DNA from: Roseovarius salincola
Lineage (GTDB): Bacteria; Pseudomonadota; Alphaproteobacteria; Rhodobacterales; Rhodobacteraceae
NCBI RefSeq assembly: GCF_026891095.1
Contig: NZ_JAPTNL010000008.1
Location: 81,453 to 145,452, forward strand
Direction of reading: 5' to 3'
Length of the DNA: 64,000 nt
Made by a program: the position numbers and the translations under genes
The notes under the pieces: model-generated
What the model saw: the letters and a program-made list of their open reading frames with translations, nothing else
Databases searched by the model: none
Told to the model about the DNA's origin: nothing
In this document: in pieces, positions 26,076-34,616 of the stretch
Layout of the letters: every line of letters starts with the position of its first letter
Numbering within the stretch: the stretch's first letter is position 1

Positions 26076-27407
26076 ATGCGCGGGCTGGCCTTCGCCCTGG
26101 TGGTCTGCATGTCCGCGGCCCTTGGCGCCGCCGCGCAGGAGTTCACCACGCTCAAGGGGCATGGCGGCCCGGTCATGGGCGTGGCCCATGACGATGCGCG
26201 CGGGCAGGTGGCGACCGCCAGTTTCGACAACTCCGTCGGGCTCTGGCGCGGGCGCGAACCTCGCTGGCTCGAAGGGCATGGCGCGGCGGTCAACACGGTG
26301 ATCTTCCTCGGGCCGGGGCGCGCGGCCTCGGGGGGCGACGATTTCGCGGTGATCCTGTGGGATCTGGACAGCGGCGCGGCCACCCGGCGCGACGGTCATG
26401 AGGGCAAGGTCGCCGCGCTGGCGCGATCGCGCGACGGGGCGCTGCTGGCCTCGGCCAGCTGGGACGGCAGCATCGGCCTCTGGCCGCTGACGGATGCGGC
26501 GGGCGCGGCCGCGCCGCGTTTCCTCAAGGGGCATGACGCCGGGGTGAACGCCGTGGCCTTCGGAGCGCGGGGCAGCCGGCTCTATTCGGCCTCGGCGGAT
26601 GGGACGATCCGGATCTGGAACACCGAGGACGGCAGCAACCGGATTCTCGCCAATCACGGCTTTGGGGTGAACCGCTTCATCCTGGGGCCGGATGACGGCT
26701 GGCTGGCCTATGGCGCGGTCGATGGCGTCACCCGCGTGATCGATCCCGAAAGCGGCGCGCAGATCGCCGATTTCTCGCTCGACCGCCGACCGATCCTGTC
26801 AATGGCGCATCACGCGCCAAGCGCCCAGCTGGCGGTTGGGGACGGGCATGGCTTCATCATGATGATCGACAGCGCGCAATGGCGCATCACCCGCGATTTC
26901 CGCGCCATGCGCCGCGGCCCGGTCTGGGCGCTGGCCTTCGCCGATAACGGCGCCTCGATCCTGGCGGGGGGGCTTGATGACGTGGTCTATTCCTGGCCCG
27001 TCGCCATGCTTGACGCATTCGACCCGGCGGGCGGGGAACAACGCAGCTTCCTGCGTGATCCCGACACCATGCCCAATGGCGAGCGCCAGTTCATGCGCAA
27101 GTGCTCGGTCTGCCACGCGCTGACGCCACCGCCCTCGCGCAAGGCGGGACCGACGCTTTATGCCGTGTTCGGGCGCAAGGCGGGGGCGCTGCCGGGCTAT
27201 CCCTATTCCGACACGCTGGCGGGCGCGGATATCACCTGGACCGATGACACGATCGACGCGCTTTTCGATATCGGCCCCGACCATTTCATCCCCGGCTCGA
27301 AGATGCCGATGCAGCGCATCACCGACCCCTCCGACCGCGACGACCTCGTCGCCTTCCTGCGCAAGGCAACGGCGCCGGATTCAACATCCCCCCAGAAGGA
27401 GAACTGA
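26076..27407 (+). CDS. periplasmic WD40-propeller protein fused to a cytochrome c domain
   Basis: A 443-residue exported protein. A signal peptide (FALVVCMSAALGAAA) is followed by about seven WD40 blades (TLKGHGGPVMGVAHD, WLEGHGAAVNTVIF, RDGHEGKVAALARS, LKGHDAGVNAVAFG and so on), filling residues about 22-320. A single cytochrome c domain follows, with C343-x2-C346-H347 (KCSVCHAL) and a likely axial Met in PGSKMPMQRI. It starts 3 bases after the gamma subunit, so it is cotranscribed with fdh. A role as electron acceptor, docking protein or sensor is inference. Confidence 0.85.
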   Translation: MRGLAFALVVCMSAALGAAAQEFTTLKGHGGPVMGVAHDDARGQVATASFDNSVGLWRGREPRWLEGHGAAVNTVIFLGPGRAASGGDDFAVILWDLDSGAATRRDGHEGKVAALARSRDGALLASASWDGSIGLWPLTDAAGAAAPRFLKGHDAGVNAVAFGARGSRLYSASADGTIRIWNTEDGSNRILANHGFGVNRFILGPDDGWLAYGAVDGVTRVIDPESGAQIADFSLDRRPILSMAHHAPSAQLAVGDGHGFIMMIDSAQWRITRDFRAMRRGPVWALAFADNGASILAGGLDDVVYSWPVAMLDAFDPAGGEQRSFLRDPDTMPNGERQFMRKCSVCHALTPPPSRKAGPTLYAVFGRKAGALPGYPYSDTLAGADITWTDDTIDALFDIGPDHFIPGSKMPMQRITDPSDRDDLVAFLRKATAPDSTSPQKEN

Positions 27408-27408
27408 C

Positions 27409-27546
27409 ATGAAAGCGCTCTATGCCGCCCTTGCTGCCTGCGTGGTGATCGCCGTCGCCAGCGATTACATCCTCGACGAGATCGGTTTCTCGAGCCAGGA
27501 CAGACAATCCGGCGCCGCCGTGCGTCTCGGTGACGCCACCGAATGA
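27409..27546 (+). CDS. 45-residue membrane-anchored peptide in the formate dehydrogenase operon
   Basis: MKALYAALAACVVIAVASDY followed by ILDEIGFSSQDRQSGAAVRL and a short tail: one hydrophobic signal/anchor segment and a short polar tail. A good AGAAGGAGAAC site precedes the ATG, which starts one base after the WD40-cytochrome stop, and its own stop overlaps the regulator start. Coupling on both sides and the ribosome site argue that it is real. The function is unknown. Confidence 0.75.
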   Translation: MKALYAALAACVVIAVASDYILDEIGFSSQDRQSGAAVRLGDATE

Positions 27547-28916
27547 GCGCCACAAGCGGCCAGAAGACGGGCGATAGCCGCCCCGGGGACGACTATGGCG
27601 AGAACCTCGCCGCCGCCTCGATCCTGGTGATCGACGACGAGCCGGGCATGCGCAATTTCCTGACCAAGGTGCTGACCCCGCGCTGCAAACGCGTGGAGCA
27701 GGCGCGCTCGGCGCGCGAGGCGTCGGGCATTCTGGACCAGGCGCATTTCGATCTGGTGATCCTCGACAATGTCATGCCCGAAACATCGGGGCTCGACTGG
27801 CTGGTCGAACAGCGCCGCGTCGGGCTGTTCGCCGATGCGATCCTGATCACCGCCTATGCCGATCTTGATACCGCGATCCGGGCGCTGCGGGCGGGGGTTG
27901 CGGATTTCGTGCTCAAGCCGTTTCGCGTCAACCAGATCCTCAACGCCGCCGCCCGCGCGCTTGACCGCAAATACCTGCGGCGCGAAAATTATCTCCTGCG
28001 CCATGAACTGTCGGAGAACTGCGTCGCGATGAACGCGCGGCTTCTGGGCAATTCCCCGGCCCTGCAATCTGTGCGCGACATGCTGGCGCGGGTGGCGCCG
28101 CTGCCCAGTTCGGTGCTGTTCACCGGCGCCAGCGGCACCGGCAAGGAAGTCGCCGCGCGCACGCTGCACGGGCTGTCGGACCGCGCCGACAAGCCTTTCG
28201 TGGCGGTGAATTGCGCGGCCATCTCGCCCGATCAGATCGCCGCGGAACTCTTCGGCGTGATCGAGGACGGCACGCGGCGCAAGGACGGGCTGTTTCTGCA
28301 CGCCGATGGCGGCACGCTGTTTCTGGACGAGGTGGCGCAACTGCCCCAACAGGTGCAGGCGACGCTCTTGCGCGTGCTCGAGGATCACCGCGTACGCCCC
28401 GCCGGGGCCGAGCGCGACATCCCGCTCGACCTGCGCTTCCTCTTCGCCACCAATGCCGATCTTCACGGGGCGGTGGCGGCGGGGCGGTTTCGCGCCGACC
28501 TTTTCCACCGGCTCGATGTGTTCCGCATCGAAATGCCCCCGCTCAGGGAACGCAGCGAGGATATCGTCGAACTCGCGGCCTTCTTCATGAGTGAATTCTC
28601 GCGCAGCCTGGGCCTGCCCAGGCTCGATCTCAACCAGGAGGTGCTGCTCAAGCTCAGCCGCCATGACTGGCCCGGCAATGTGCGCGAATTGCGCAACCTG
28701 ATCGAGCGCTCGGTGATCCTCGGGGCGTTTCCGGCCGAGTTTTCGGGCGCGGGTGCGATCACCGGCGCCGAGGCGATCGAAACCCTCGAACTGGTGGAAC
28801 AGCGCCATATCCTCAACGTGCTTGACGCCTGCGACGGCAACCGCGCCGAGGCCGCCCGCCGCCTTGGCGTGTCGCGCAAGACTGTCGATCGCAAATGCGC
28901 GGCCTGGGGAATATAG
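27543..28916 (+). CDS. NtrC-type response regulator lacking the GAFTGA loop
   Basis: A 457-residue regulator. The receiver domain (residues about 25-140) has the acidic pair D31-D32, phospho-acceptor D75 (LVILDNVMPE) and K125 (VLKPF). The AAA+ domain has Walker A GASGTGKE (195-202), Walker B GGTLFLDE (256-263) and the arginine-finger region FRADLFHRLDVFRIEMPPLRER. Where activators carry GAFTGA, this protein reads ELFGVIEDGTRRKDGLF, so the sigma-54 contact loop is missing. A Fis-type helix-turn-helix ends the protein (NRAEAARRLGVSRKTVDRK). No sensor kinase gene is adjacent. It is coupled to the fdh operon by overlap and likely controls it. Confidence 0.88.
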   Translation: MSATSGQKTGDSRPGDDYGENLAAASILVIDDEPGMRNFLTKVLTPRCKRVEQARSAREASGILDQAHFDLVILDNVMPETSGLDWLVEQRRVGLFADAILITAYADLDTAIRALRAGVADFVLKPFRVNQILNAAARALDRKYLRRENYLLRHELSENCVAMNARLLGNSPALQSVRDMLARVAPLPSSVLFTGASGTGKEVAARTLHGLSDRADKPFVAVNCAAISPDQIAAELFGVIEDGTRRKDGLFLHADGGTLFLDEVAQLPQQVQATLLRVLEDHRVRPAGAERDIPLDLRFLFATNADLHGAVAAGRFRADLFHRLDVFRIEMPPLRERSEDIVELAAFFMSEFSRSLGLPRLDLNQEVLLKLSRHDWPGNVRELRNLIERSVILGAFPAEFSGAGAITGAEAIETLELVEQRHILNVLDACDGNRAEAARRLGVSRKTVDRKCAAWGI

Positions 28917-29041
28917 CGCCGGGGCTGGGCGGTGCCGTGATGATTGATCCCTGAATGCGCGCGGCGGCTGACGGTGCTTGCCAAGCCATCGCGACCCGGT
29001 AAGCTGCGCGCGATTGTTTTCGGATTTTCAGGAGACCGCAC

Positions 29042-29365
29042 ATGTCAGACCGCCCCGAAGCAAAGCCCGAGATTCTGACCGACACCGCCCAGCATCGCGT
29101 CACCCGTTTCGATTTCGAACCCGGTGCCGAAACCGGCTGGCATGTCCATGGTTTCGATTACGTCATCGTCGCGCTCAGCGAATGCCGCATGAAGCTGGAA
29201 ATGCCCGACGGCACGGCGAACGAGGTCACCTTGCCGCCGGGGCGCACCTATCACCGGCCTACCGGCATCGAGCATAACGTGATCAATGCCGGCGCGCAGC
29301 CGATGGCCTTTGTCGAGATCGAATACAAGACGCCGCTCGATTTCGATCGCCTCGAAGGCGCTTAA
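29042..29365 (+). CDS. small cupin-domain protein
   Basis: A 107-residue single-domain cupin: the first motif appears as GWHVHGFDYVIVALSE and the second as PTGIEHNVINAG. Metal-binding His residues are present. The function is not known. It stands alone on the plus strand and its stop overlaps the stop of the convergent bioY by four bases. Confidence 0.85.
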   Translation: MSDRPEAKPEILTDTAQHRVTRFDFEPGAETGWHVHGFDYVIVALSECRMKLEMPDGTANEVTLPPGRTYHRPTGIEHNVINAGAQPMAFVEIEYKTPLDFDRLEGA

Positions 29366-29907
29366 CCGCGCGACAGCACGCTGGCCGGACGCGCCTTGAG
29401 CAACGACGCGGTCAGCGCGGCGGCCAGCCCGGCCTTGATCAGATCGCCCGGAACGAAGGGCGTGACCAGCAGTGCGGATTCGGCGATGGTCTTGTCCAGC
29501 GTGACCGACATGCCGATGATGCCAAAGACGTAAAGCACCGGGATACCGCCGATCACCGCGCCGATGAAGGCGGCGGTCAGGATCGGGGTGTTGCGCATCC
29601 GCTCGACGATCCAGCCGGCCACGAAGGCGGCAATCGGAAAGCCCACCAGGAAGCCGACGGTCGGCCCGACGAACACACCCAGACCGCCACGGCCACCCGC
29701 CAGCAGCGGCAGGCCAAGCGCCACCAGCGCCAGGAACAACAGCACCGCCAGCGCGCCGCGCCGCGCGCCCAGAACCGTGCCGCACAGCATGATGCCCATG
29801 CCCTGCGCCGTGATCGGCACGCCCGAGGCAAGGGTGAATTGCGGGACAAGCCCCAGCACCGCGATCAGCGCGGCGAAAAGGGCGATAAGTGTGATCTGAC
29901 GTTCCAT
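29362..29907 (-). CDS. bioY: biotin ECF transporter substrate-binding membrane protein BioY
   Basis: A 181-residue S-component with six or so hydrophobic segments. It shows the BioY hallmarks: GVPITAQGMGIMLCGTVLG near residue 28, GGRGGLGVFVGPTVGFLVGFP in the middle, and FVPGDLIKAGLAAAL near the end. It captures biotin in the membrane and works with the BioM ATPase and BioN. It is the last gene of the minus-strand bioMNY operon; AGAAGGAAA precedes the ATG. Confidence 0.95.
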   Translation of the reverse strand: MERQITLIALFAALIAVLGLVPQFTLASGVPITAQGMGIMLCGTVLGARRGALAVLLFLALVALGLPLLAGGRGGLGVFVGPTVGFLVGFPIAAFVAGWIVERMRNTPILTAAFIGAVIGGIPVLYVFGIIGMSVTLDKTIAESALLVTPFVPGDLIKAGLAAALTASLLKARPASVLSRG

Positions 29908-29979
29908 GTCGCGTTTCCTTCTGTCTGTCCGTTTTCTGGTTATTCTGTTCGCTTTGTTGTTCGTTCGTCCGCCTGCGGC

Positions 29980-30585
29980 TCACTCCGCGTCGAAACCGCC
30001 GCGTGCGCGCAGCGCCTCGGCCACATGTTCCGCGTCGTCGATCGCCACCAGCGCAATCGGCAGCGCCACCTGCCAGCCCGCGCGGCGCGGGCTGCGCGCG
30101 CGCCAAGCCTCGATCAGGTTGCGCGCCTTGGCCAGCAGCACCGGAATGAAGCGCACCACCAGCACAATCGCGAAACCGATCGGCGCGGTCCTGATCCCCA
30201 ACCGCCTGAGCGGCGACAACAGCCACATCACCACCTCGACCATGTCGTCGAAACGCGTGGTCATCGTGACCAGATTCGCCAGCGCCACCGCCGCCGTCAG
30301 GCGCAGTGCAATCACCAGTCCGGCAAGGGTGTCCTGCGTCAGCACATGCCAGGCCAGCACCAGCGCCACGAAGACCCAGACCGGTTTCAGCAGCCTTAGG
30401 CCATCCTTGGCGAATTGGCGTCCCGCCGCAAGGTAAAGTGCGGCGACCGCCGCGTTGGCCGCCGCCATCGCGGCCAGGCTGTCCAGCATGAACAGCCCCA
30501 CCGTCGCCGCGCATAAAAGCGCCAGTTTCGCGCCCGCGCGGATCGGGTGATAGGGCGTGCGGATATCAGAGGTCAGCGTCAGCAT
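29980..30585 (-). CDS. bioN: energy-coupling factor transmembrane protein BioN
   Basis: A 201-residue EcfT-family protein of the biotin transporter with about five hydrophobic segments and the ATPase-contact A-R-G type motifs (EALRARGG near the C-terminus). I chose the second of two adjacent ATGs (30585) because it has better spacing from AGGAGG; the first is at 30588. It overlaps the end of bioM by 20 bases, so the two are translationally coupled. Confidence 0.9.
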   Translation of the reverse strand: MLTLTSDIRTPYHPIRAGAKLALLCAATVGLFMLDSLAAMAAANAAVAALYLAAGRQFAKDGLRLLKPVWVFVALVLAWHVLTQDTLAGLVIALRLTAAVALANLVTMTTRFDDMVEVVMWLLSPLRRLGIRTAPIGFAIVLVVRFIPVLLAKARNLIEAWRARSPRRAGWQVALPIALVAIDDAEHVAEALRARGGFDAE

Positions 30586-31285
30586 CATCCACCTCCTGCA
30601 TCGCCGCAAGGTACCGCGCCAGCGTTTCTTCGGCAGGGCCGTCGGCGGCGACCTGCCCGCCCTCCAGCCAGATCACCCGGTCATAGGATTGCAGCGCGCC
30701 GATGTCATGCGAGACCTGAATCAACGTGACCGGCAGCGCCTCGAGATAGCGGCGCAAGGCGCGGATCGTCGGGATGTCGAGACCCGCGAAGGGCTCGTCC
30801 AGCACGATCACGCGCGGCTCCATCGCCAGCACCGCCATCAGGCAGACAAGGTGGCGCTGTCCCTGCGAGAGGCCGTCGACCGCGCGCTCTGCCCAGTCGC
30901 CGCGCCCGAACTGCGCCAGCATGGCGCGCGCGCCTTCACGCGCCTCGGCCTTGGATCGGCCCAATTGGCGCAGACCAAAGGCCAGCTCCTCTTCGACGGT
31001 GGGAAAGATGATCTGGTGGTCGGGGTTCTGAAACAGGATGCCGACCGTGCGGATCGCCGCCTTGCGGTCGGTGCAGACATCCACGCCCGCCACCGTGACG
31101 CGCCCCGCATCGGGCGCGATCAGCCCCGCGATCAGCCGCGCCAGCGTGGTCTTGCCCGAGCCATTGCGCCCGACGATCCCGACGCGGCGCGAATCAAGCG
31201 CCAGCGTCAGGTCGCGCAGCACCTCGCGCGCGCCGAAACGCACGCTCACGCCCTCCAGACGCACCTGATCCTTCGCAGTTTGCAC
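30566..31285 (-). CDS. bioM: biotin ECF transporter ATPase BioM
   Basis: A 239-residue ABC ATPase. Walker A is GRNGSGKTT, the Q-loop LFQNPDHQIIFPTVEEELAFG is typical of ECF ATPases, the signature reads LSQGQRHLVCLM, and Walker B is RVIVLDEPFAGLD. A GTG start at 31285 is chosen: it follows GAGGA at good spacing and yields the normal family length, while upstream in-frame ATGs give an arginine-rich extension. It heads the bioMNY operon. I saw no BioR-type operator. Confidence 0.9.
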   Translation of the reverse strand: MQTAKDQVRLEGVSVRFGAREVLRDLTLALDSRRVGIVGRNGSGKTTLARLIAGLIAPDAGRVTVAGVDVCTDRKAAIRTVGILFQNPDHQIIFPTVEEELAFGLRQLGRSKAEAREGARAMLAQFGRGDWAERAVDGLSQGQRHLVCLMAVLAMEPRVIVLDEPFAGLDIPTIRALRRYLEALPVTLIQVSHDIGALQSYDRVIWLEGGQVAADGPAEETLARYLAAMQEVDDADADL

Positions 31286-31376
31286 TGGCGTCCTCGTTCT
31301 TGTCCCACGCCTTTCGCTGGGGCCTGTGCATAGCGCCCGCCTTGCCGACATGCCAGCGCAAAGGCCGTGCGCTTTC

Positions 31377-31390
31377 CTGATTTGAGTCAA
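31377..31390 (+). promoter_or_regulatory. FNR-like box upstream of the Lon-like/ABC operon
   Basis: CTGAT-TTGA-GTCAA matches eight of ten positions of TTGAT-N4-ATCAA. A possible -10 hexamer TTAGAG lies at 31411-31416, which puts the box near -40, the usual place for FNR activation. It is 71 bases upstream of the operon's first ATG. Confidence 0.5.
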
Positions 31391-31461
31391 GACGCAAGGC
31401 GCGTATCGCGTTAGAGTGGGCGTGCGTCCCGATCTGCAATTACAGAAGGTTTCGCCCGCTC

Positions 31462-33915
31462 ATGAATAACCCTGCCGATCCTGCCCATCCCGCTCCGCTG
31501 CCCGCCACCGCGCTTCACGTGCCGGTCCCTGTGGCGGATTTCGATTTTTCCACCACTGCCGATCTGCCCGCTGAAACCGGCTGGCTGGGGCAGGACCGCG
31601 CGGTCGATGCGATCCGCATGGCCGCCAGCATCCGGCACGGCGATTTCAATGCCTTCGTGCTGGGCACGCCGGGCACCGGGCGCCACCGGATCGTGGATGC
31701 GATCCTGGCCGAGGCGGCGGCGGGGCGCGCGCGCCCCAATGACTGGGTCTATGTCAATAATTTCGACACCCCCCACAAACCCACCGCCATCGAACTGCCG
31801 CCCGGCATCGCCGTGCGCCTGCGCAAGGCGATGGAGGCGCTGGTGGACGATCTGGCCAACGCCATCCCCGCGCTTTTTGAATCCGAGGATTACCAATCGC
31901 GCCGCAACACCATCGAACAGGGCTTCGCCGACGAACACGAAGAGGCGATGTCGGACCTCTTCGAGCGCGCCCGCGCCCGCAATGTCGCCATCCTGCGCAC
32001 CCCCATGGGCTTTACCGTCACAGGCCTGCATGACGGCGAGGTGCTGACCCCCGACAAGTACAACGCCCTCACCGAGGCCGAACAGCAAGAGATCGACGCC
32101 GCCGTCGACGAGATACAGGACGCTCTGGGCGAGATCCTGAAAGCCGCCCCGGCGCGCGAAAAGGAACATCGCCGCCAGGTCGAGGAGCTGAACTACGAAA
32201 TGGCCCGCGCCGGGGTCGAGGACGCCATTGCCGACGTGACCGCCGCGCTGCCCGAAATCGACGCGCTGCGCGCCTATCTGGAAACCGTGCGCGCCGACCT
32301 GATCGAGAACGCGCAGATTTTCTTGATGCGCGACGACCAGATGCAGGGCGGCCCGTTCCCCGGCGCGACCTCCAAGCATTACACCCGCCCCCAGTTCCAG
32401 CGCTACGCCGTCAACGTGATCGTCGGCGATGGCCATGCGGCGCAGGACGGTGGCGCGCCGGTGATCCGCGAAACCCTGCCGACGCTGGGCAACCTGATCG
32501 GGCGCATCGAATACGCGTCCGAAATGGGCGCGCTGGTGACCAATTTCACCATGATCCGCCCCGGCGCGCTGCATCGCGCCAATGGCGGTTTCATCGTGCT
32601 CGACGCGCTTCATGTGCTGAGCGAGCCCTTCGCCTGGGATGCGCTCAAACGCTGCCTGCGCACAGGGGAGATCTCGATCTATTCCCCCGGCGAGCGCCTG
32701 AGCCTCGTCTCGACGGTCTCGCTCGATCCCGACCCGATCCCGCTCAGGACCCGTGTGATCCTGGTGGGCGAGCGGCTGCACTACTACCTGCTCTCGGCGC
32801 TCGATCCGGATTTCGCGCATCTCTTCAAGCTCGAGGCCGATCTCGACGATCACCTGCCCGACGACGCCTCCGCGCGCCAGGGCTTTGCCCGCATGATCGG
32901 AACGATCGCGCGCAAGGCCGGTATCCGGCCGCTCGATGCGGCGGCGGTTGCCGCAACCCTGCGCGAGGCCAGCCGCATTGCCGGTGACGCCGAACGCCTG
33001 ACGCTCAATACCGATACGCTTTCGGACATCCTGCGCGAGGCCGACCACTGGGCCGATGGCAACGGCCACGCCGCGATCACCCCGCGCGATATCGAAAAGG
33101 CGCTGCATGAACGCGAGCGCCGCGCCAGCCGGATTCGCGAACTCAGCCATGAATCGATCACCCGCGACACCGTGCTGATCGACACCGATGGCACGGCCAC
33201 CGGCCAGATCAACGCGCTTTCCGTGCTTCAGATCGGCGGCTATGCCTTCGGGCGGCCCTCGCGGCTGACGGCGCGGACCCGTATGGGCGGCGGCAAACTT
33301 GTCGATATCGAACGCGAGACCGAACTCGGGGGGGCGATCCATTCCAAGGGGGTGCTGATCCTTCAGGGGTATCTGGCCGCCAATTACGCGACCGACATGC
33401 CGATGTCGCTCTGGGCCAGCCTGGTGTTCGAGCAAAGCTATGGCGGGGTCGATGGCGACAGCGCCTCGGCGGCCGAACTGCTGGCGCTGATCTCTTCGCT
33501 GGCCGAGGCCCCGATCGACCAATCCTTCGCCATCACCGGCTCGATCAACCAGTTCGGGGCGATCCAGGCTATCGGCGGGGTCAATGAAAAGATCGAAGGC
33601 TTCTTCGACATCTGCGACGCGCGTGGCCTCACGGGGCGTCAGGGCGTGCTTATCCCGGCCGCCAATACCAAGCACCTCGCCCTGCGCCGCCGGGTGATCG
33701 AGGCGGTCGAGGCGGGCAGCTTCCGCATCATTCCCGTCTCCCGTCTCGACGAGGCCATCGCATTTTTGATGGGGGCCGGGGCAGGGGAGCGCGGTGCGGA
33801 CGGGGCCTATCCCGAAGGCAGCATCAACGCGCGCGTCGAAGCCCGGCTGCGCGGTTTCGCCGATGCGCGGCGCGCCTATGGGCGCACGGTCCTTGAACAG
33901 GGGGGCAAGTCATGA
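31462..33915 (+). CDS. Lon-like ATP-dependent protease (COG1067 type)
   Basis: An 817-residue AAA protein with a C-terminal Lon peptidase domain. The Walker A-like loop is GTPGTGRHRIV, with Arg74 in place of the usual Lys, as is common in this subfamily. The central part is long and helical with charged stretches. The catalytic Ser-Lys dyad is Ser667 (DGDSASAAEL) and Lys710 (GGVNEKIEGFF), 43 residues apart as in Lon. It leads a five-gene operon with a Usp-like protein and an ABC exporter and sits behind an FNR-like box. A role in turning over proteins under low oxygen or stress is inference. Confidence 0.9.
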   Translation: MNNPADPAHPAPLPATALHVPVPVADFDFSTTADLPAETGWLGQDRAVDAIRMAASIRHGDFNAFVLGTPGTGRHRIVDAILAEAAAGRARPNDWVYVNNFDTPHKPTAIELPPGIAVRLRKAMEALVDDLANAIPALFESEDYQSRRNTIEQGFADEHEEAMSDLFERARARNVAILRTPMGFTVTGLHDGEVLTPDKYNALTEAEQQEIDAAVDEIQDALGEILKAAPAREKEHRRQVEELNYEMARAGVEDAIADVTAALPEIDALRAYLETVRADLIENAQIFLMRDDQMQGGPFPGATSKHYTRPQFQRYAVNVIVGDGHAAQDGGAPVIRETLPTLGNLIGRIEYASEMGALVTNFTMIRPGALHRANGGFIVLDALHVLSEPFAWDALKRCLRTGEISIYSPGERLSLVSTVSLDPDPIPLRTRVILVGERLHYYLLSALDPDFAHLFKLEADLDDHLPDDASARQGFARMIGTIARKAGIRPLDAAAVAATLREASRIAGDAERLTLNTDTLSDILREADHWADGNGHAAITPRDIEKALHERERRASRIRELSHESITRDTVLIDTDGTATGQINALSVLQIGGYAFGRPSRLTARTRMGGGKLVDIERETELGGAIHSKGVLILQGYLAANYATDMPMSLWASLVFEQSYGGVDGDSASAAELLALISSLAEAPIDQSFAITGSINQFGAIQAIGGVNEKIEGFFDICDARGLTGRQGVLIPAANTKHLALRRRVIEAVEAGSFRIIPVSRLDEAIAFLMGAGAGERGADGAYPEGSINARVEARLRGFADARRAYGRTVLEQGGKS

Positions 33916-34616
33916 CCCCCGAAACCCGCCGCGCCCGCGTGATCCTTGGCGCGACCTGCTATGTCGATGCCGAGGGCGCGATCCGCGTCGCGGTCGAGGT
34001 CGCCCGCCAGATGGGTGCCGACCTGCACGGCGTGCTGGTCACGGACGAGGCGATCATGGCCGCCGCATCGACGCCGCGGGCGCGCAGCATCGGTTTTACC
34101 GGCGCGCAGGTGCTCGAGGTGACGGCGGCGCGGATGCAGGCGGCGTTTCGCGCCGATGCCCGCCGCTTTGAGCGCCGGTTGCAGCGCGCCGCGCAGGCGG
34201 CCTCGCTGGCGGCGGCGTTCCGCCAGATGCATGGGCGGCTTGTGACCGCGCTCGATCAGGGCGCGGGCGCGGGCGATGTGCTGATCTACGGATTTTCCCG
34301 CGATCCCGGCAGCACCGATTGCGTGGCGCTCATCGCCGGGGCGTTGCCGCCTGCCTCAGGGCTTGCGGCGCTGGCCGCGCGGCTCGCACAGGAGGCCGGC
34401 AAGCCGCTTCTCACCTTTGCGCCCCCCGGAATCGGCGGGCCGGATACCGTTACCTGGGAGGGTCCCGACGCTCTCTTGGCGCGGCTGGAGCGCCACCGCC
34501 CGGCGGCGGTGATCGCCGCCGCGCCGCGCAGCGACCTGCCGCCCTTGGCACGCCTGCTCGATGCCGCGCGCTGCCCGCTCATCCTGCAAGCGCACGCGCC
34601 GGACAGCGATTCATGA
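33912..34616 (+). CDS. universal-stress-like protein of the Lon/ABC operon
   Basis: A 234-residue soluble protein, overlapping the protease stop by four bases and the next gene by four. The start ([37 protein letters not shown]) has the alternating strand-helix pattern of the Usp fold, and the second half repeats a weaker version ([18 protein letters not shown]). The G-2x-G-9x-G ATP loop of Usp is not clear. The assignment to the Usp group is tentative; the function is unknown. Confidence 0.6.
   Translation: MTPETRRARVILGATCYVDAEGAIRVAVEVARQMGADLHGVLVTDEAIMAAASTPRARSIGFTGAQVLEVTAARMQAAFRADARRFERRLQRAAQAASLAAAFRQMHGRLVTALDQGAGAGDVLIYGFSRDPGSTDCVALIAGALPPASGLAALAARLAQEAGKPLLTFAPPGIGGPDTVTWEGPDALLARLERHRPAAVIAAAPRSDLPPLARLLDAARCPLILQAHAPDSDS

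Noticed and set aside
31411..33675. Long minus-strand open frame opposite the Lon-like gene
   Set aside because: Shadow frame of the protease gene; no recognisable family.
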